A stretch of DNA of 64,000 nucleotides from Tabrizicola piscis. Lineage in GTDB: Bacteria; Pseudomonadota; Alphaproteobacteria; Rhodobacterales; Rhodobacteraceae. This document shows, in pieces, positions 52,351 to 61,671 of this stretch. The stretch is taken from assembly GCF_003940805.1 (NCBI RefSeq), contig NZ_CP034328.1, forward strand, positions 124,001 through 188,000, written 5' to 3'. Under the pieces are notes generated by a model, which saw only the letters and a list, made by a program, of their open reading frames with translations, ran no database searches and was not told the origin of the DNA. Within the stretch, counting starts at the first letter, position 1. Every line of letters begins with the position of its first letter. The translations under genes were made by a program, and so were the position numbers.

Positions 52351-53283
52351 ATGCCCCGCAAGATCATCATCGACACCGACCCCGGCCAGGACGACGCCGT
52401 CGCCATCCTCCTCGCCCTCGCCAGCCCTGAGCTTGAGGTGCTCTCCCTCACCGCCGTCGCCGGCAACGTGCCCCTGCACCTGACCGAACGGAACGCCCGC
52501 CAGATCGTCGAACTCGCCGGCAAGCACACCCCCGTCCACGCCGGCTGCGCGGCCCCCCTGACCCGCAAACTCGTCACCGCCGAACATGTCCACGGCAAGA
52601 CCGGCCTTGACGGCATCCCCCTCCCCGACCCGACCCAGCCGCTCCACCCCCAGCACGCCGTCGACCACATCATCGAAACCCTCCGCGCCCATCCGGCCGG
52701 AACCATCACCCTCTGCCCCCTAGGGCCCCTCACCAACATCGCCACCGCCTTCGCCCGCGCCCCCGACATCATCCCCCGCGTGGCCGAGATTGTGCTGATG
52801 GGCGGCGGCTGTTTTGAAGGCGGCAACATCACCCCCGCGGCCGAGTTCAACATCTACGTTGACCCCGAAGCCGCTGATATCGTGTTCAAATCCGGCGCGC
52901 CGCTTGTGGTGATGCCGCTGGACGTCACCCACAAGGCCCTCACCTCCCGCGCCTGGGTGGAGGGGATGCGCAGCCTCGGCACCCCCGTCGGCCAGGCCGT
53001 CGCCGCCTGGACTGATTTCTTCGAACGCTTCGACACCGCGAAATACGGCAGTGAGGGCGCCCCCCTGCACGACCCCTGCGTGATCGCCTACCTTCTGGAG
53101 CCCGCCCTCTTCCACGGCCGCCACATCAACGTGGAGATCGAGACCGCAAGCCCCCTCACCCTCGGCATGACCGTCGCCGACTGGTGGCGCGTGACAGACC
53201 GCACGCCCAACGCGATGTTCATGGGGGGAGTGGACCGCGACGGGTTCTACCGGCTGCTGACGGAGCGGTTGGGGAGGTTGTGA
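52351..53283 (+). CDS. Nucleoside hydrolase (IunH family)
   Basis: 310 residues from the ATG at 52351, behind AAAGGAG. The N-terminal Asp cluster IDTDPGQDDAVAILLAL and CPLGPLTNIA, MGGG and DPCVIAYLL are the Ca-binding and active-site motifs of inosine-uridine nucleoside hydrolases. It releases ribose and free base from nucleosides. Uracil from uridine would feed the pyrimidine catabolic genes, though these are more than 20 kb away. Confidence 0.93.
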   Translation: MPRKIIIDTDPGQDDAVAILLALASPELEVLSLTAVAGNVPLHLTERNARQIVELAGKHTPVHAGCAAPLTRKLVTAEHVHGKTGLDGIPLPDPTQPLHPQHAVDHIIETLRAHPAGTITLCPLGPLTNIATAFARAPDIIPRVAEIVLMGGGCFEGGNITPAAEFNIYVDPEAADIVFKSGAPLVVMPLDVTHKALTSRAWVEGMRSLGTPVGQAVAAWTDFFERFDTAKYGSEGAPLHDPCVIAYLLEPALFHGRHINVEIETASPLTLGMTVADWWRVTDRTPNAMFMGGVDRDGFYRLLTERLGRL

Positions 53284-53359
53284 GGGCGGACAAGTAGTTC
53301 TAATTCTGACAACCTTTTTTTGATTCTCGACGAATTCCTTGCTGCTCTATCTGTATTGC

Positions 53360-54463
53360 CTACTTCGCTACTTTTGATCCATCAACGACTTCATCGGGAG
53401 ATTCCTTAACCTGTACCGCTATTTTGATCTCATCCGGCCTGTTCAAATTTGAATCCAATAAAGTTAATATATCACCCACAGCAAGATAAGTTTGAATGAC
53501 ACACCGATTTGCCTCAGGGCGTGACACTTCAGCATGCGATCCCTTCTGAGCAGCGGCGAACAATGAATCGAGCCGATTGCCAAGATAGCTGAGGTTGGAG
53601 CCAACAATCGCTTCATAAATCTTGGAGTTCTGCTTGGATTCACAGAATAAAACGAGCCGGTTAATGTAATTGTCAGGACCAATCTTTATATCATGTCCGT
53701 TGCTCTTCACAGTTACTCCCGCCTGTGCCGGGTAAACGGCATCGGCAACAGCCTGCAAAAGTCGGCGGCAACTATGCACAGCGTTTGCCCAATCTTCCTT
53801 GTTTTCAGACCTAAGGTTCTCGCTGATGGACTCCAGGCGTTTAAGTTCTTCCGGTATCGTACGGATTATTAGGGCATCTGAGCGCTGGCGATACTCTTCA
53901 AAGATATCCTCGGCCGCTGATGAGACATTCAACGTCAGGTGCTTCGAAAGCGCATAGTCATAGATGAACGTTCTTCGAGAAGAAAGAGAGCCGACAGCCT
54001 TCGTTAAACTGCTAGAAAGACCGTTCTCCAGTGTTATGTTCCTGAATGGAGCATTAACATATTGATTTGGATTCGCAGAGACAATGTTAACCGCTTGTGG
54101 TCGGCTAAACTCCAATCTGGTTCTAAACGTTTCTATCGAGGAAAGTATTTGATCGATCGATGCGGTGCTAGCACGCTCAACAAGAGCTTCCCCTTTTTCT
54201 GAATCTTTATCCAAGAATACTCTACCGGCCTTTCGGCATAGATCGAAAGTATCAGCCGGTATGCCATTTGGTGTCGATGGATAACCCGAGGCCTCGTGCA
54301 TGAATATTTGAGACATTTCAACTTCGCCAGTCAGTCTGGCCAAGCGAACTGCCTTCAAGCACGTTTCGGTAAGGGGACAGCGTGAAAGCTCTATATCCTT
54401 AAGTATTTCGTCAGCCAATACTAACGCTTCCGCTGCAACCGTGCTTTTCATATGTGTCACCAT
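53360..54463 (-). CDS. AbiTii-domain-like protein, candidate phage-defence gene in an AT-rich patch
   Basis: 367 residues (363 if the ATG at 54451, preceded by GGTGA, is used). The N-terminal stretch LADEILKDIELSRCPLTETC, LKAVRLARLTGEVEMSQIF and HEASGYPS matches the AbiTii domain pattern (E-I-x2-D-I-E-L-S, R-L-A-R-L-x-G, E-x2-GYP). The remainder is helical with AVHSCRRLLQAVADAVYPA, also seen in AbiTii-type proteins. No membrane segment. Codon use is visibly AT-rich (AAT, ATA, TTA common) compared with all neighbours, pointing to recent transfer. No partner gene is adjacent. Defence role is inferred from the domain family. Confidence 0.6.
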   Translation of the reverse strand: MVTHMKSTVAAEALVLADEILKDIELSRCPLTETCLKAVRLARLTGEVEMSQIFMHEASGYPSTPNGIPADTFDLCRKAGRVFLDKDSEKGEALVERASTASIDQILSSIETFRTRLEFSRPQAVNIVSANPNQYVNAPFRNITLENGLSSSLTKAVGSLSSRRTFIYDYALSKHLTLNVSSAAEDIFEEYRQRSDALIIRTIPEELKRLESISENLRSENKEDWANAVHSCRRLLQAVADAVYPAQAGVTVKSNGHDIKIGPDNYINRLVLFCESKQNSKIYEAIVGSNLSYLGNRLDSLFAAAQKGSHAEVSRPEANRCVIQTYLAVGDILTLLDSNLNRPDEIKIAVQVKESPDEVVDGSKVAK

Positions 54464-54520
54464 TTGAGGACTTCTTTTTTCAGGTCAATGTTACACCTTG
54501 AACATTAATTGACCATTCCC

Positions 54521-54607
54521 TTAACAAGCCCCTAGCACCTACCCCCAACCCCTTGAAATCCTAAATCCGCCCCCCTGTCCCTGCCCGGGACACGGCGAAA
54601 TCCCTTG
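54521..54607. repeat. Intergenic repeat copy A
   Basis: Shares CAACCCCTTG, an AATCC block, TGTCCCTGCCCGGGACA (54576-54592; 6-bp stem) and TCCCTTG in the same order and spacing with 55573-55658. Between 54464 and 54687 nothing else is recognised. Confidence 0.65.
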
Positions 54608-54687
54608 CGGCCCCCACCTCGCCCCAGCAAGGGCAGTCTGCGCATTCCCCGCGCACCACCGTCAGCCCTACGCATCACCCCCGCGCA

Positions 54688-55386
54688 TCAATTCGCGCGG
54701 GCGAACTCGACGCTGTCGAAGAGGTACGTACCAATGCCAAAGGCGGCAAGGCCAAGGCCGCCGTCCCCTCTGCCGGGCGTATAGGTGTGTGGGACGCTGA
54801 TGATTTCGGAGTCATTGGCGAAGAACACAAGGCTTGCCCCCCGCCAGGCCAATGCCAGCTCATTCGGCTTGTCGGCAAGGATCGCGTCGGATTGCCCGCT
54901 GTGCAGGCGCTCGACCCGGCCGTTCTGCTTTCTGATGACGTGGTACTGCCCCTCGGCGTCGACCAGAAACGCCAGATAGGACCCGGCAACGCCATTGCCA
55001 AAGTAGATCCCAGCCCCGCCGCTGCCCCGGTTCCGGGATTCCACGATTGCGGAAATCACTGAACTCTCCGTCGGTTCCAAAGCGCCGGAGTCGGGGTATT
55101 TCACCCATGAGACGTCATTGTAGTAGACGCTTTGCGCAACGGTACGGTTTTCGACCACGAATTTCCCGTCGGACACATACTGATCCCAGTCCGTCGCTTC
55201 GCTGGCCACCAGATCAAGCTGCCCGCCCAGCATGGCATTCGGATCGCCACTGTCAAACGTCTCAACAAAGGTGCTTGGAACTGCGGGTGTTGCAGCCGTC
55301 TCTTGCGCGGTGGCTGCGGTCAAGGAACTGCCAAAAACCAAGCCCAGGACAATTGCATGTCTTACAAGACCTACTCGGCTCACCAT
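54688..55386 (-). CDS. Secreted protein with probable concanavalin-like (LamG-type) beta-sandwich, function unknown
   Basis: 232 residues from the ATG at 55386, seven bases after GGAGAG. A signal peptide (VSRVGLVRHAIVLGLVFGSS, then LTAATAQ) precedes a beta-rich chain: TFVETFDSGDP, GKFVVENR, VISAIVESRNRGSGGAGIYF, YLAFLVDAEGQYHVIR, and FDSVEF at the end. This strand order resembles DUF1080/laminin-G-like sandwich domains that bind or act on glycans. No catalytic motif is recognised. Direct repeats lie on both sides of the gene. Confidence 0.65.
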   Translation of the reverse strand: MVSRVGLVRHAIVLGLVFGSSLTAATAQETAATPAVPSTFVETFDSGDPNAMLGGQLDLVASEATDWDQYVSDGKFVVENRTVAQSVYYNDVSWVKYPDSGALEPTESSVISAIVESRNRGSGGAGIYFGNGVAGSYLAFLVDAEGQYHVIRKQNGRVERLHSGQSDAILADKPNELALAWRGASLVFFANDSEIISVPHTYTPGRGDGGLGLAAFGIGTYLFDSVEFARAN

Positions 55387-55572
55387 CACCAGACTCTCCA
55401 TTGGCCGCTTCCAAAACCGCGCATCCAACGGATTCGCGCATATGAAGATAAGCGTATCTGCAAGCCCCTTGTCTGGCGAGTCCTGTGTTGGCTTGGTTTG
55501 CGGCTTCTGGCTTGCAGGATTGCGATCAACGCGGTGCTTGATCAGGGCGCGTCCCGGCATCCTGCCCAAACC

Positions 55573-55658
55573 CTAACAAAGCCTTAACGCCGACCTGCAA
55601 CCCCTTGCAATCCCTACAGCAGCCCCGTGTCCCTGCCCGGGACAGGGCTGGGTCCCTT
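55573..55658. repeat. Intergenic repeat copy B
   Basis: Direct partner of 54521-54607 with the same 17-base core at 55628-55644. It lies just beyond the phoR stop codon. The 281-base gap 55387-55667 holds no other feature I can support. Confidence 0.65.
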
Positions 55659-55667
55659 GGCCAGCCC

Positions 55668-56684
55668 CTACCCCAGCGGCAGCACCACCGAGAACCGGCT
55701 CCCCTCGCCCGGCACGCTGTCTACCCGCAGCCAGCCCCGGTGACGGCTCACGATGTGCTTGACGATGGCCAGCCCCAGCCCCGTCCCCCCCAACTCGCGG
55801 GAGCGGTGAGAGTCCACCCGGTAGAACCGCTCCGTCAGCCGCGGCAGGTGGACCGGATCGATCCCCTCGCCCTGATCGGCCACGTCCACCCGCACCGCAG
55901 CCCCCCGCACCGTCTCCTCCGGGGTCAGCGTCACCCGCACCACCTGCCCCGCGTTCCCGTATTTCAACGCGTTCTCGATCAGGTTGGTGAAGACCTGCGT
56001 CAGCTGGTCCGCATCCCCCGGCACCACCGCCCCGGCCCCGGTCAACACGACCGAAGACCCTTCCCGCTCCGCCACGCCCCGAAGGGAGGAGATCACCCCC
56101 TCCAGCACCCCCCGCACCTCCACCCGGTCGCGGGGGCGTACCCTCTCCTCCGCCTCGACCCGCGAGAGCTGCAGAAGGTCGCGGACAAGCCGGTTCATCC
56201 GCCCCGCCTCATGCTCCATGATCCCAAGGAACCGGTCCCGCGCGGCCGGGTCGTCACGGGCGGCGTGGCGGAGGGTCTCGATGAACCCGATCAGAGCTGT
56301 CAGCGGGGTGCGGAGTTCGTGGCTGACGTTGGCCACAAAATCCCGCCGCATCGCCCCGGCTTGCTCCGCCTCAGAGATGTCGCGGAAGACGCAGAGCACC
56401 AGCCCGCCCTCCTGGGCCGAGACGGTGACCTGAAACAGCTGCTCCTGCCCGTCGCGGCGCACGGCCATCCGGGCCTCATGCACCCCGCCACTCCGGGCGG
56501 CAGCACCGATGGCTTCGAGGACTGCGGGCGTGCGCACGGCGACGGCGGGGTTCCGCCCGACGATCCCTTCGCCCAGCAGCGTCAGGGCAAGCGCGTTGCA
56601 GGCCACCACCCGATCCTCGCCCTGGATCAGCATGGCGGGCATCGGCAGCCCCTGCAGCAATCGATCGGATCCGGTGTCAGCCAT
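55668..56684 (-). CDS. phoR: Phosphate-regulon-type sensor histidine kinase PhoR
   Basis: 338 residues. A PAS domain (about 8-115) leads to HisKA with FVANVSHELRTPLTALIGFIET and HATPase_c with NLIENALKYG, DQGEGIDPVHLPRLTERFYR, GGTGLGLAIVKHI. This arrangement and the H-box match PhoR. The start at 56684 removes any membrane segment, as in short PhoR versions of Rhodobacterales. No pst, phoU or phoB gene follows; instead the accessory patch lies downstream, and a divergent gene lies upstream. Confidence 0.85.
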   Translation of the reverse strand: MADTGSDRLLQGLPMPAMLIQGEDRVVACNALALTLLGEGIVGRNPAVAVRTPAVLEAIGAAARSGGVHEARMAVRRDGQEQLFQVTVSAQEGGLVLCVFRDISEAEQAGAMRRDFVANVSHELRTPLTALIGFIETLRHAARDDPAARDRFLGIMEHEAGRMNRLVRDLLQLSRVEAEERVRPRDRVEVRGVLEGVISSLRGVAEREGSSVVLTGAGAVVPGDADQLTQVFTNLIENALKYGNAGQVVRVTLTPEETVRGAAVRVDVADQGEGIDPVHLPRLTERFYRVDSHRSRELGGTGLGLAIVKHIVSRHRGWLRVDSVPGEGSRFSVVLPLG

Positions 56685-56889
56685 GGAATTCCTTGCCTGC
56701 CTTGATTTTTCGCGACCGCCATGGCCCGCGCGACCTTGCACTGCCGGAAAATCGCTGTAACTTCCCGGTTGTGAATGTGATCTTGTGCGCAACCGGCCGT
56801 TGCCCGGAAGACAGGGCATCGCCTGCGACTTGTTCCCGGAACAGTCGGTTTTCGCGGTGTCCTTCGAGATAAAAGGCCCCTGGAACATT

Positions 56890-57252
56890 ATGGTTAACGC
56901 GCTGAGATGTCTGGTGATCGGGATACCAGCCGCAACCTTCGCGCAAGGCAGCATCCGCCCGGAGGAGGCTGCGTCGATTACCTACGATGCTTGGCCTGAC
57001 TATGGCCCCTTGCCCGAGGGTCTGGAACTGGTGGTAGCCCCCCTGTTCTGCAACGATTTCGATGCGCTGGAGATCATGGAGGGTCTTGGCGCGCGGGGCT
57101 ATCGGGGGCTCATGCGCGTCGTCACGCCGAAGCTGCCGAACCAGCAAGTCGTTCTGCGGGAGCTGCGTGCGCATGCCGTGCGGCAAGGGATCACGCTGGA
57201 GATGATTGAAGAAGATGAGCGTCATCACCCTGCCAGACCTGCAGTTGAATGA
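56890..57252 (+). CDS. Conserved-looking protein, function unknown
   Basis: 120 residues from the ATG at 56890. An upstream GTG at 56785 would add 35 residues; which is used is unclear, and neither has a strong ribosome-binding site. Alternating strands and helices (LRCLVIGIPAATFAQ, LELVVAPLFCNDFDALEIME, GYRGLMRVVT, LRAHAVRQGITLEMIEED) suggest a receiver-like alpha/beta fold without phosphorylation residues. Convergent with the gamma carbonic anhydrase gene. Confidence 0.55.
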   Translation: MVNALRCLVIGIPAATFAQGSIRPEEAASITYDAWPDYGPLPEGLELVVAPLFCNDFDALEIMEGLGARGYRGLMRVVTPKLPNQQVVLRELRAHAVRQGITLEMIEEDERHHPARPAVE

Positions 57253-57260
57253 CGTCACGG

Positions 57261-57779
57261 TCACAGCGGTCGCAGCCCATCCCGGAACCGCCGCGCGTTG
57301 GCCCGGTAGCCTGCCGCCGAGGCAAGCAGGCGGGCCGTCCCGGCAGCATCCAGCATCCGCACCACCTTGCCGGGCGCGCCCATGACAAGCGCGCCGTCGG
57401 GGATGTCCTTGCCTTCGGTGATCAGCGCCCCGGCCCCGATCAGGCAGCCCCGGCCGATCCTTGCCCCGTTCAGCACAGTGGCCCCCATGCCGATCAGGCT
57501 TCCCTCGCCGATCGTGCAACCGTGCAGCATCGCCTTGTGGCCAATTGTGCAGTTGGCGCCGATCACCAGCGGATAGCCGATGTCGGTGTGCAGGACACAG
57601 TTTTCCTGCACGTTTGACCGGGCGCCAACCCGGATCTCTTCATTGTCGCCGCGCAAGGTGGCGCAGAACCAGACCGAGGCTTCCGCCTCCAGCACCACGC
57701 GGCCGATCAGGTTGGCGTCCGGGGCTACCCAGGCTGACGGGTCGATCTGCGGGGCGATACCGTCAAGCGTATAGATCAT
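57261..57779 (-). CDS. Gamma carbonic anhydrase family protein (left-handed beta-helix)
   Basis: 172 residues. Hexapeptide repeats form a left-handed beta-helix; metal-ligand histidines are in [10 protein letters not shown] and [15 protein letters not shown]. It resembles YrdA/PaaY-type proteins, for which carbonic anhydrase activity is variable. Its ATG overlaps the gmk stop by four bases, so the two are cotranslated. Confidence 0.9.
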   Translation of the reverse strand: MIYTLDGIAPQIDPSAWVAPDANLIGRVVLEAEASVWFCATLRGDNEEIRVGARSNVQENCVLHTDIGYPLVIGANCTIGHKAMLHGCTIGEGSLIGMGATVLNGARIGRGCLIGAGALITEGKDIPDGALVMGAPGKVVRMLDAAGTARLLASAAGYRANARRFRDGLRPL

Positions 57780-58420
57780 CGGGCCTCAAACTCCTCGTTC
57801 AGAGCGCGGACGAAGGCGGAAAGCTGCGGTTGGCGTTCGCGGCGCAGCCGTTCAGCTGTCAGGATCGTCTTCAGACGATCAAAGGTCTGGTCCAGATCCT
57901 GGTTCACCAGAACATAGTCATATTCCGCCCAATGGCTGATCTCATCGCGGCTTTTTGCCATGCGCCCGGCGATCACCGCGTCGCTGTCCTGCGCGCGGTT
58001 GCGCAAGCGGCGGTCAAGTTCGGCAATCGACGGGGGCAGAATGAAGATCGACACGACATCATCCCGCATCGCCTGCTTGATCTGCTGGCCACCCTGCCAG
58101 TCGATGTCAAACACCGTGTCAGTCCCCGCCTCCATCGCCGCCAGAACCGGGCCACGGGGGCTGCCGTATAGATTTCCGAACACTTCGGCATGTTCCAGCA
58201 TCTCACCCGATTGTACCATGGATTCAAAGGTTTGCCGGTCGCGGAAGTAGTATTCGCGCCCATCCTCTTCACCTGGCCGTGGGCTGCGCGTGGTGGCCGA
58301 GACGGAGAACCGCATCGTCGGGTCCCAGGCCATCAACATGCGGGAGAGCGTGGATTTTCCAGCGCCGGATGGCGAGGAGAGGATGAGAAGAAGCCCGCGC
58401 CGGACCGCACCAGAAATCAT
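57776..58420 (-). CDS. gmk: Guanylate kinase
   Basis: 214 residues with the P-loop [26 protein letters not shown] and YGSPRGPV regions of the GMP-binding site, and [10 protein letters not shown]. It phosphorylates GMP to GDP. It lies three bases after the yicC-like gene and overlaps the carbonic anhydrase gene. Confidence 0.97.
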   Translation of the reverse strand: MISGAVRRGLLLILSSPSGAGKSTLSRMLMAWDPTMRFSVSATTRSPRPGEEDGREYYFRDRQTFESMVQSGEMLEHAEVFGNLYGSPRGPVLAAMEAGTDTVFDIDWQGGQQIKQAMRDDVVSIFILPPSIAELDRRLRNRAQDSDAVIAGRMAKSRDEISHWAEYDYVLVNQDLDQTFDRLKTILTAERLRRERQPQLSAFVRALNEEFEAR

Positions 58421-58423
58421 CGT

Positions 58424-59317
58424 CTATTCCACATTCTGCACTTGCTCGCGCATCTGATCGATCACGGTTTTCAGGTCAAGTCCGATCCGGGTCAATGCCA
58501 GTGACTGCGCCTTGGAGCACAGGGTGTTCGCCTCGCGCATGAATTCCTGCATCAGGAAATCCAGCTTGCGGCCCATCGGGGCGGGATCGGCCAGATGGGC
58601 ACGGGCGGCGGCGACATGGGCGTGAAGGCGGTCAAGTTCCTCGGTCACATCGGTTTTCACGGCCATGAGGGCGAGTTCCTGGGCAAGGCGACCTTCATCC
58701 ACCGCATCGGTCGCGGCAAGGATGCGGGCAAGGTTGTCACGGAGGCTGTCGGCTTGGGTTGCGCTGCGCAAGGCGGCCTCGTGCTGGGCGTCGCGGGTCA
58801 GGGCGGCGATCCGGTCGATCTGCGCGCTGATGACGGTGGCAAGGGCCGCGCCTTCCGTGGCGCGCATGGCGGCGAAATCGGCCAGAAGGGCCGGCAGATC
58901 GGCCAGCAGGGCGGTGCGCAGGGGGGTGGTGTCGATCTCTTGCGCTTGGGCATCAAGAACCCCGCGCAGGGTCAGCACATCGGCAGCGGTGGCCGGGCGC
59001 AGGGTGACACCGGCAGAGAGTGCCGCCGCCTCGACCCCGCCCATGGCTGCAAGAGCGGCGGACAGGTTTGCGGTGTTAAGTCGGTAGGCTGAGGTGTCCC
59101 GAGCATCCTCCTGCGCCACCTTCAGCGTCAGGTTGACGTTGCCCCGGGTGACGGCCTTTTGCAGTTCGGCGCGGACCGCCAGTTCCAGCCCGTCGATCCA
59201 GTCGGGCAGACGCAGGCGCAGATCGAAGCCCTTGCCGTTGACCGCCCGCAAATCCCAGGTCCAGGCATAGCCCGCCCCTGCACCGCGCCGGGCGGCAAAG
59301 CCAGTCATCGAGATCAT
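58424..59317 (-). CDS. YicC family endoribonuclease-like protein
   Basis: 297 residues from the ATG at 59317, behind TGGAGGA; it begins MISMTGFAARRG as is standard for the family. C-terminal DUF1732-type block: MAVKTDVTEELDRLHAHV, GRKLDFLMQEFMREANTLCS, KAQSLALTRIGLDLK. YicC proteins in E. coli affect small-RNA decay and have RNase activity. Operon with gmk, a widespread pairing. Confidence 0.93.
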   Translation of the reverse strand: MISMTGFAARRGAGAGYAWTWDLRAVNGKGFDLRLRLPDWIDGLELAVRAELQKAVTRGNVNLTLKVAQEDARDTSAYRLNTANLSAALAAMGGVEAAALSAGVTLRPATAADVLTLRGVLDAQAQEIDTTPLRTALLADLPALLADFAAMRATEGAALATVISAQIDRIAALTRDAQHEAALRSATQADSLRDNLARILAATDAVDEGRLAQELALMAVKTDVTEELDRLHAHVAAARAHLADPAPMGRKLDFLMQEFMREANTLCSKAQSLALTRIGLDLKTVIDQMREQVQNVE

Positions 59318-59463
59318 GCGGTCCTCCACTGTGCCACGGGACGCAGCATTTACCATTTGAATAGATTTTCGTCCGAATCTTCACGATCCGCGCTAAGTTT
59401 TCTTCATGGCGTGGTGGTCCGTGGGCCGCAAGTGCCGGGGTAAGTGGTCGAAGGAGTGTGACG

Positions 59464-60066
59464 ATGGATATCAAGCTGATGGACCTTGGCCGGTTGTTGC
59501 ACCGGCCTGCATCCCCCACCGTCTTCGCCGGGCCATCGCAAGTGCGCGCCTATTGGGAGGGTCTGCGGAACGGGAAGGATCTGCCGGACCGGGCCCAGCT
59601 TGACCCAAGGGGGTTGGGCGGGGTGCTGGACCGGGTGTTCCTTGCCGAACGGATCGCAAAGGGTCTGGTGCAGGTCCGCATCGCAGGGTCGGCATTGACC
59701 GAGGCGGCGGGGATGGACTTGCGCGGTCTGCCGTTGTCCTGCCTGTTCGCCAGCGGGGCCCGGGCCGATTTGGCCGTGGCGCTGGAACCGGTGGCGGCAG
59801 GGCACTGCATTGCCGAGCTTGACCTTGCTGCGAACCGGGGCGGTGCGGGGGTCGTGGCGCGCCTGCTTTTGCTGCCATTGACGGATGGGCCGAACCGGGG
59901 CTTGGTCCTGGGGTGCCTTGGCCATGCCAAAGGGGTGCTTGGCCCGGGACTGAAGTTTTCGATCCTGCGGCGGCAGGAGGAACGGCTTGCGCCCATCGCA
60001 CCGCCAAGCGCGCCCGAACAGCCTGCCCGCAAAACCCCCCATCTGACGCTGGTCCACTCGCGCTGA
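59464..60066 (+). CDS. PAS domain-containing protein (PAS_5 type)
   Basis: 200 residues from the ATG at 59464, seven bases after AAGGAG. The chain YWEGLRNGKDLPDRAQLDPR, GLGGVLDRVFLAERIAKGLV and RIAGSALTEAAGMDLRGLPL matches the PAS_5 family (PF07310) widespread in alphaproteobacteria, which lacks an output domain. Sensor or adaptor role unknown. Divergent from yicC. Confidence 0.8.
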   Translation: MDIKLMDLGRLLHRPASPTVFAGPSQVRAYWEGLRNGKDLPDRAQLDPRGLGGVLDRVFLAERIAKGLVQVRIAGSALTEAAGMDLRGLPLSCLFASGARADLAVALEPVAAGHCIAELDLAANRGGAGVVARLLLLPLTDGPNRGLVLGCLGHAKGVLGPGLKFSILRRQEERLAPIAPPSAPEQPARKTPHLTLVHSR

Positions 60067-60085
60067 CGGGGGGCTGAACGAAGAA

Positions 60086-60111
60086 GGGCGGCAAGGTCAC
60101 CCCTGCCGCCC
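60086..60111. terminator. Hairpin between convergent PAS and DAHP-synthase genes
   Basis: GGGCGGCA and TGCCGCCC form an 8-bp stem with a ten-base loop. On the minus strand it is followed by TTCTTCG, so it may weakly terminate the DAHP synthase transcript. Confidence 0.5.
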
Positions 60112-60132
60112 CATACGCCTATTTGGCGGGGA

Positions 60133-61503
60133 TCAAAGTGCTACGCGGCGCGCGGCTTCCCGCTGCGACGACAGTTCTTCCGCGACAAGGAAGGCCAGTT
60201 CCAGCGACTGGCTGGCGTTCAGGCGCGGGTCGCAGGCGGTGTGGTAGCGGTCGGCAAGGTTTTCATCCGACACCGCGCGCAGGCCACCGGTGCATTCGGT
60301 CACGTCCTGACCTGTCATCTCGAAATGCACGCCGCCGGGGACGGTGCCTTCGGCCTTGTGGATCGCGAAGAACTCCCGCACCTCGCGCAGCACAGAATCG
60401 AAGGGCCGGGTCTTGTAGCCCGAGGAGGACTTGATCGTGTTGCCATGCATCGGGTCGCAGGACCAGACGACATTGGCCCCTTCGGACTGCACGGTCCGGA
60501 TCAGGCGCGGCAGGTGTTCGCCGACCTTGCCCGCGCCAAAGCGGGCGATCAGGGTCAGACGGCCGGCCTCATTCTCCGGGTTCAGCTTGGCCATCAGGAC
60601 CTTGAGGTCTTCCGCCGTGGTCGTCGGCCCGCATTTCAAGCCGATCGGGTTCAGCACCCCACGCGCGAATTCGACATGCGCGCCATCGGGCTGGCGGGTG
60701 CGGTCGCCGATCCAGATCATGTGACCGGACCCGGCCACGTTCTGTCCGGTGATGCTGTCGACGCGGCACAGCGCCTCTTCATATTCCAGCAGCAGGGCTT
60801 CGTGGCTGGTGTAGAAATCGACCCGCGACAGTTCATTCGCGGTGTCCGAGTTCACCCCGGCGGCGTTCATGAAGTCCAGCGCGTCAGAGATCCGGTTCGC
60901 CATCTCGCGGTAGCGTTCGGCCTTGTCGTGTTCGGCAAAGCCCAGGGTCCAGCTGTGGACACGGTGGATGTCGGCAAAACCGCCGGTGGAGAAGGCGCGG
61001 AGCAGGTTCAGGCTGGCTGCCGCCTGAGTATAGGCCTGCAGCATCCGATGTGGGTCGGGCGTGCGGGCTTCGACCGTCGTCTCGAACCCGTTGATGATGT
61101 CACCGCGGTAGGACGGGTATTCCACGCCGCCGATCACCTCGGTCGGGGCGCTCCGCGGCTTGGCGAACTGGCCCGCCATCCGGCCCACCTTGATGACCGG
61201 AACCTTGGCAGCATAGGTCAGCACGACGGCCATCTGCAGCATCACGCGGAACGTGTCGCGGATGTTGTCGGCGCTGAATTCGGCAAAGCTTTCGGCGCAG
61301 TCACCGCCCTGCAGCAGGAACGCCTTGCCTTCCGCCGCCAGCGCAAGCTGCTTTTTCAGCCGCCGCGCCTCACCGGCGAAGACCAGCGGGGGGTACTTGG
61401 ACAACTGCCCCTCGACCGCCGACAAAGCGGCTGCATCGGGATACTCCGGCATCTGCACCCGCGGTTTCGCGCGCCATGCCGCTTTGGTCCATCCCTTGGT
61501 CAT
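60133..61503 (-). CDS. aroG: Class II 3-deoxy-7-phosphoheptulonate synthase
   Basis: 456 residues from the ATG at 61503 (GGAG seven bases upstream). Plant-type class II DAHP synthase with [51 protein letters not shown], and [11 protein letters not shown]. It condenses PEP and erythrose-4-phosphate at the entry to aromatic amino-acid synthesis. A 14-bp perfect palindrome lies 20 bases upstream of the start. Confidence 0.95.
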   Translation of the reverse strand: MTKGWTKAAWRAKPRVQMPEYPDAAALSAVEGQLSKYPPLVFAGEARRLKKQLALAAEGKAFLLQGGDCAESFAEFSADNIRDTFRVMLQMAVVLTYAAKVPVIKVGRMAGQFAKPRSAPTEVIGGVEYPSYRGDIINGFETTVEARTPDPHRMLQAYTQAAASLNLLRAFSTGGFADIHRVHSWTLGFAEHDKAERYREMANRISDALDFMNAAGVNSDTANELSRVDFYTSHEALLLEYEEALCRVDSITGQNVAGSGHMIWIGDRTRQPDGAHVEFARGVLNPIGLKCGPTTTAEDLKVLMAKLNPENEAGRLTLIARFGAGKVGEHLPRLIRTVQSEGANVVWSCDPMHGNTIKSSSGYKTRPFDSVLREVREFFAIHKAEGTVPGGVHFEMTGQDVTECTGGLRAVSDENLADRYHTACDPRLNASQSLELAFLVAEELSSQREAARRVAL

Positions 61504-61523
61504 TGTCATTCTCCGGGTCTCGC

Positions 61524-61537
61524 GCCTGACGTCAGGC
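61524..61537. promoter_or_regulatory. Perfect palindrome upstream of the DAHP synthase gene
   Basis: GCCTGACGTCAGGC lies in the 168-base divergent region between the DAHP synthase and GlxA-type genes, 20 bases before the former's start. Candidate operator; regulator unknown. Confidence 0.4.
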
Positions 61538-61671
61538 AGATCGGCCAGCGGTATAGCCCCCCGTTTCCGCCTTGCAAAGGGCGATTGGGCGAAAACCGCA
61601 CGCTTCGGCCCTTGCGGCGGGGCAGAATTTCGGTTTCGGTGGCATGCAAACGACACGGAAACGTCGCAGAC

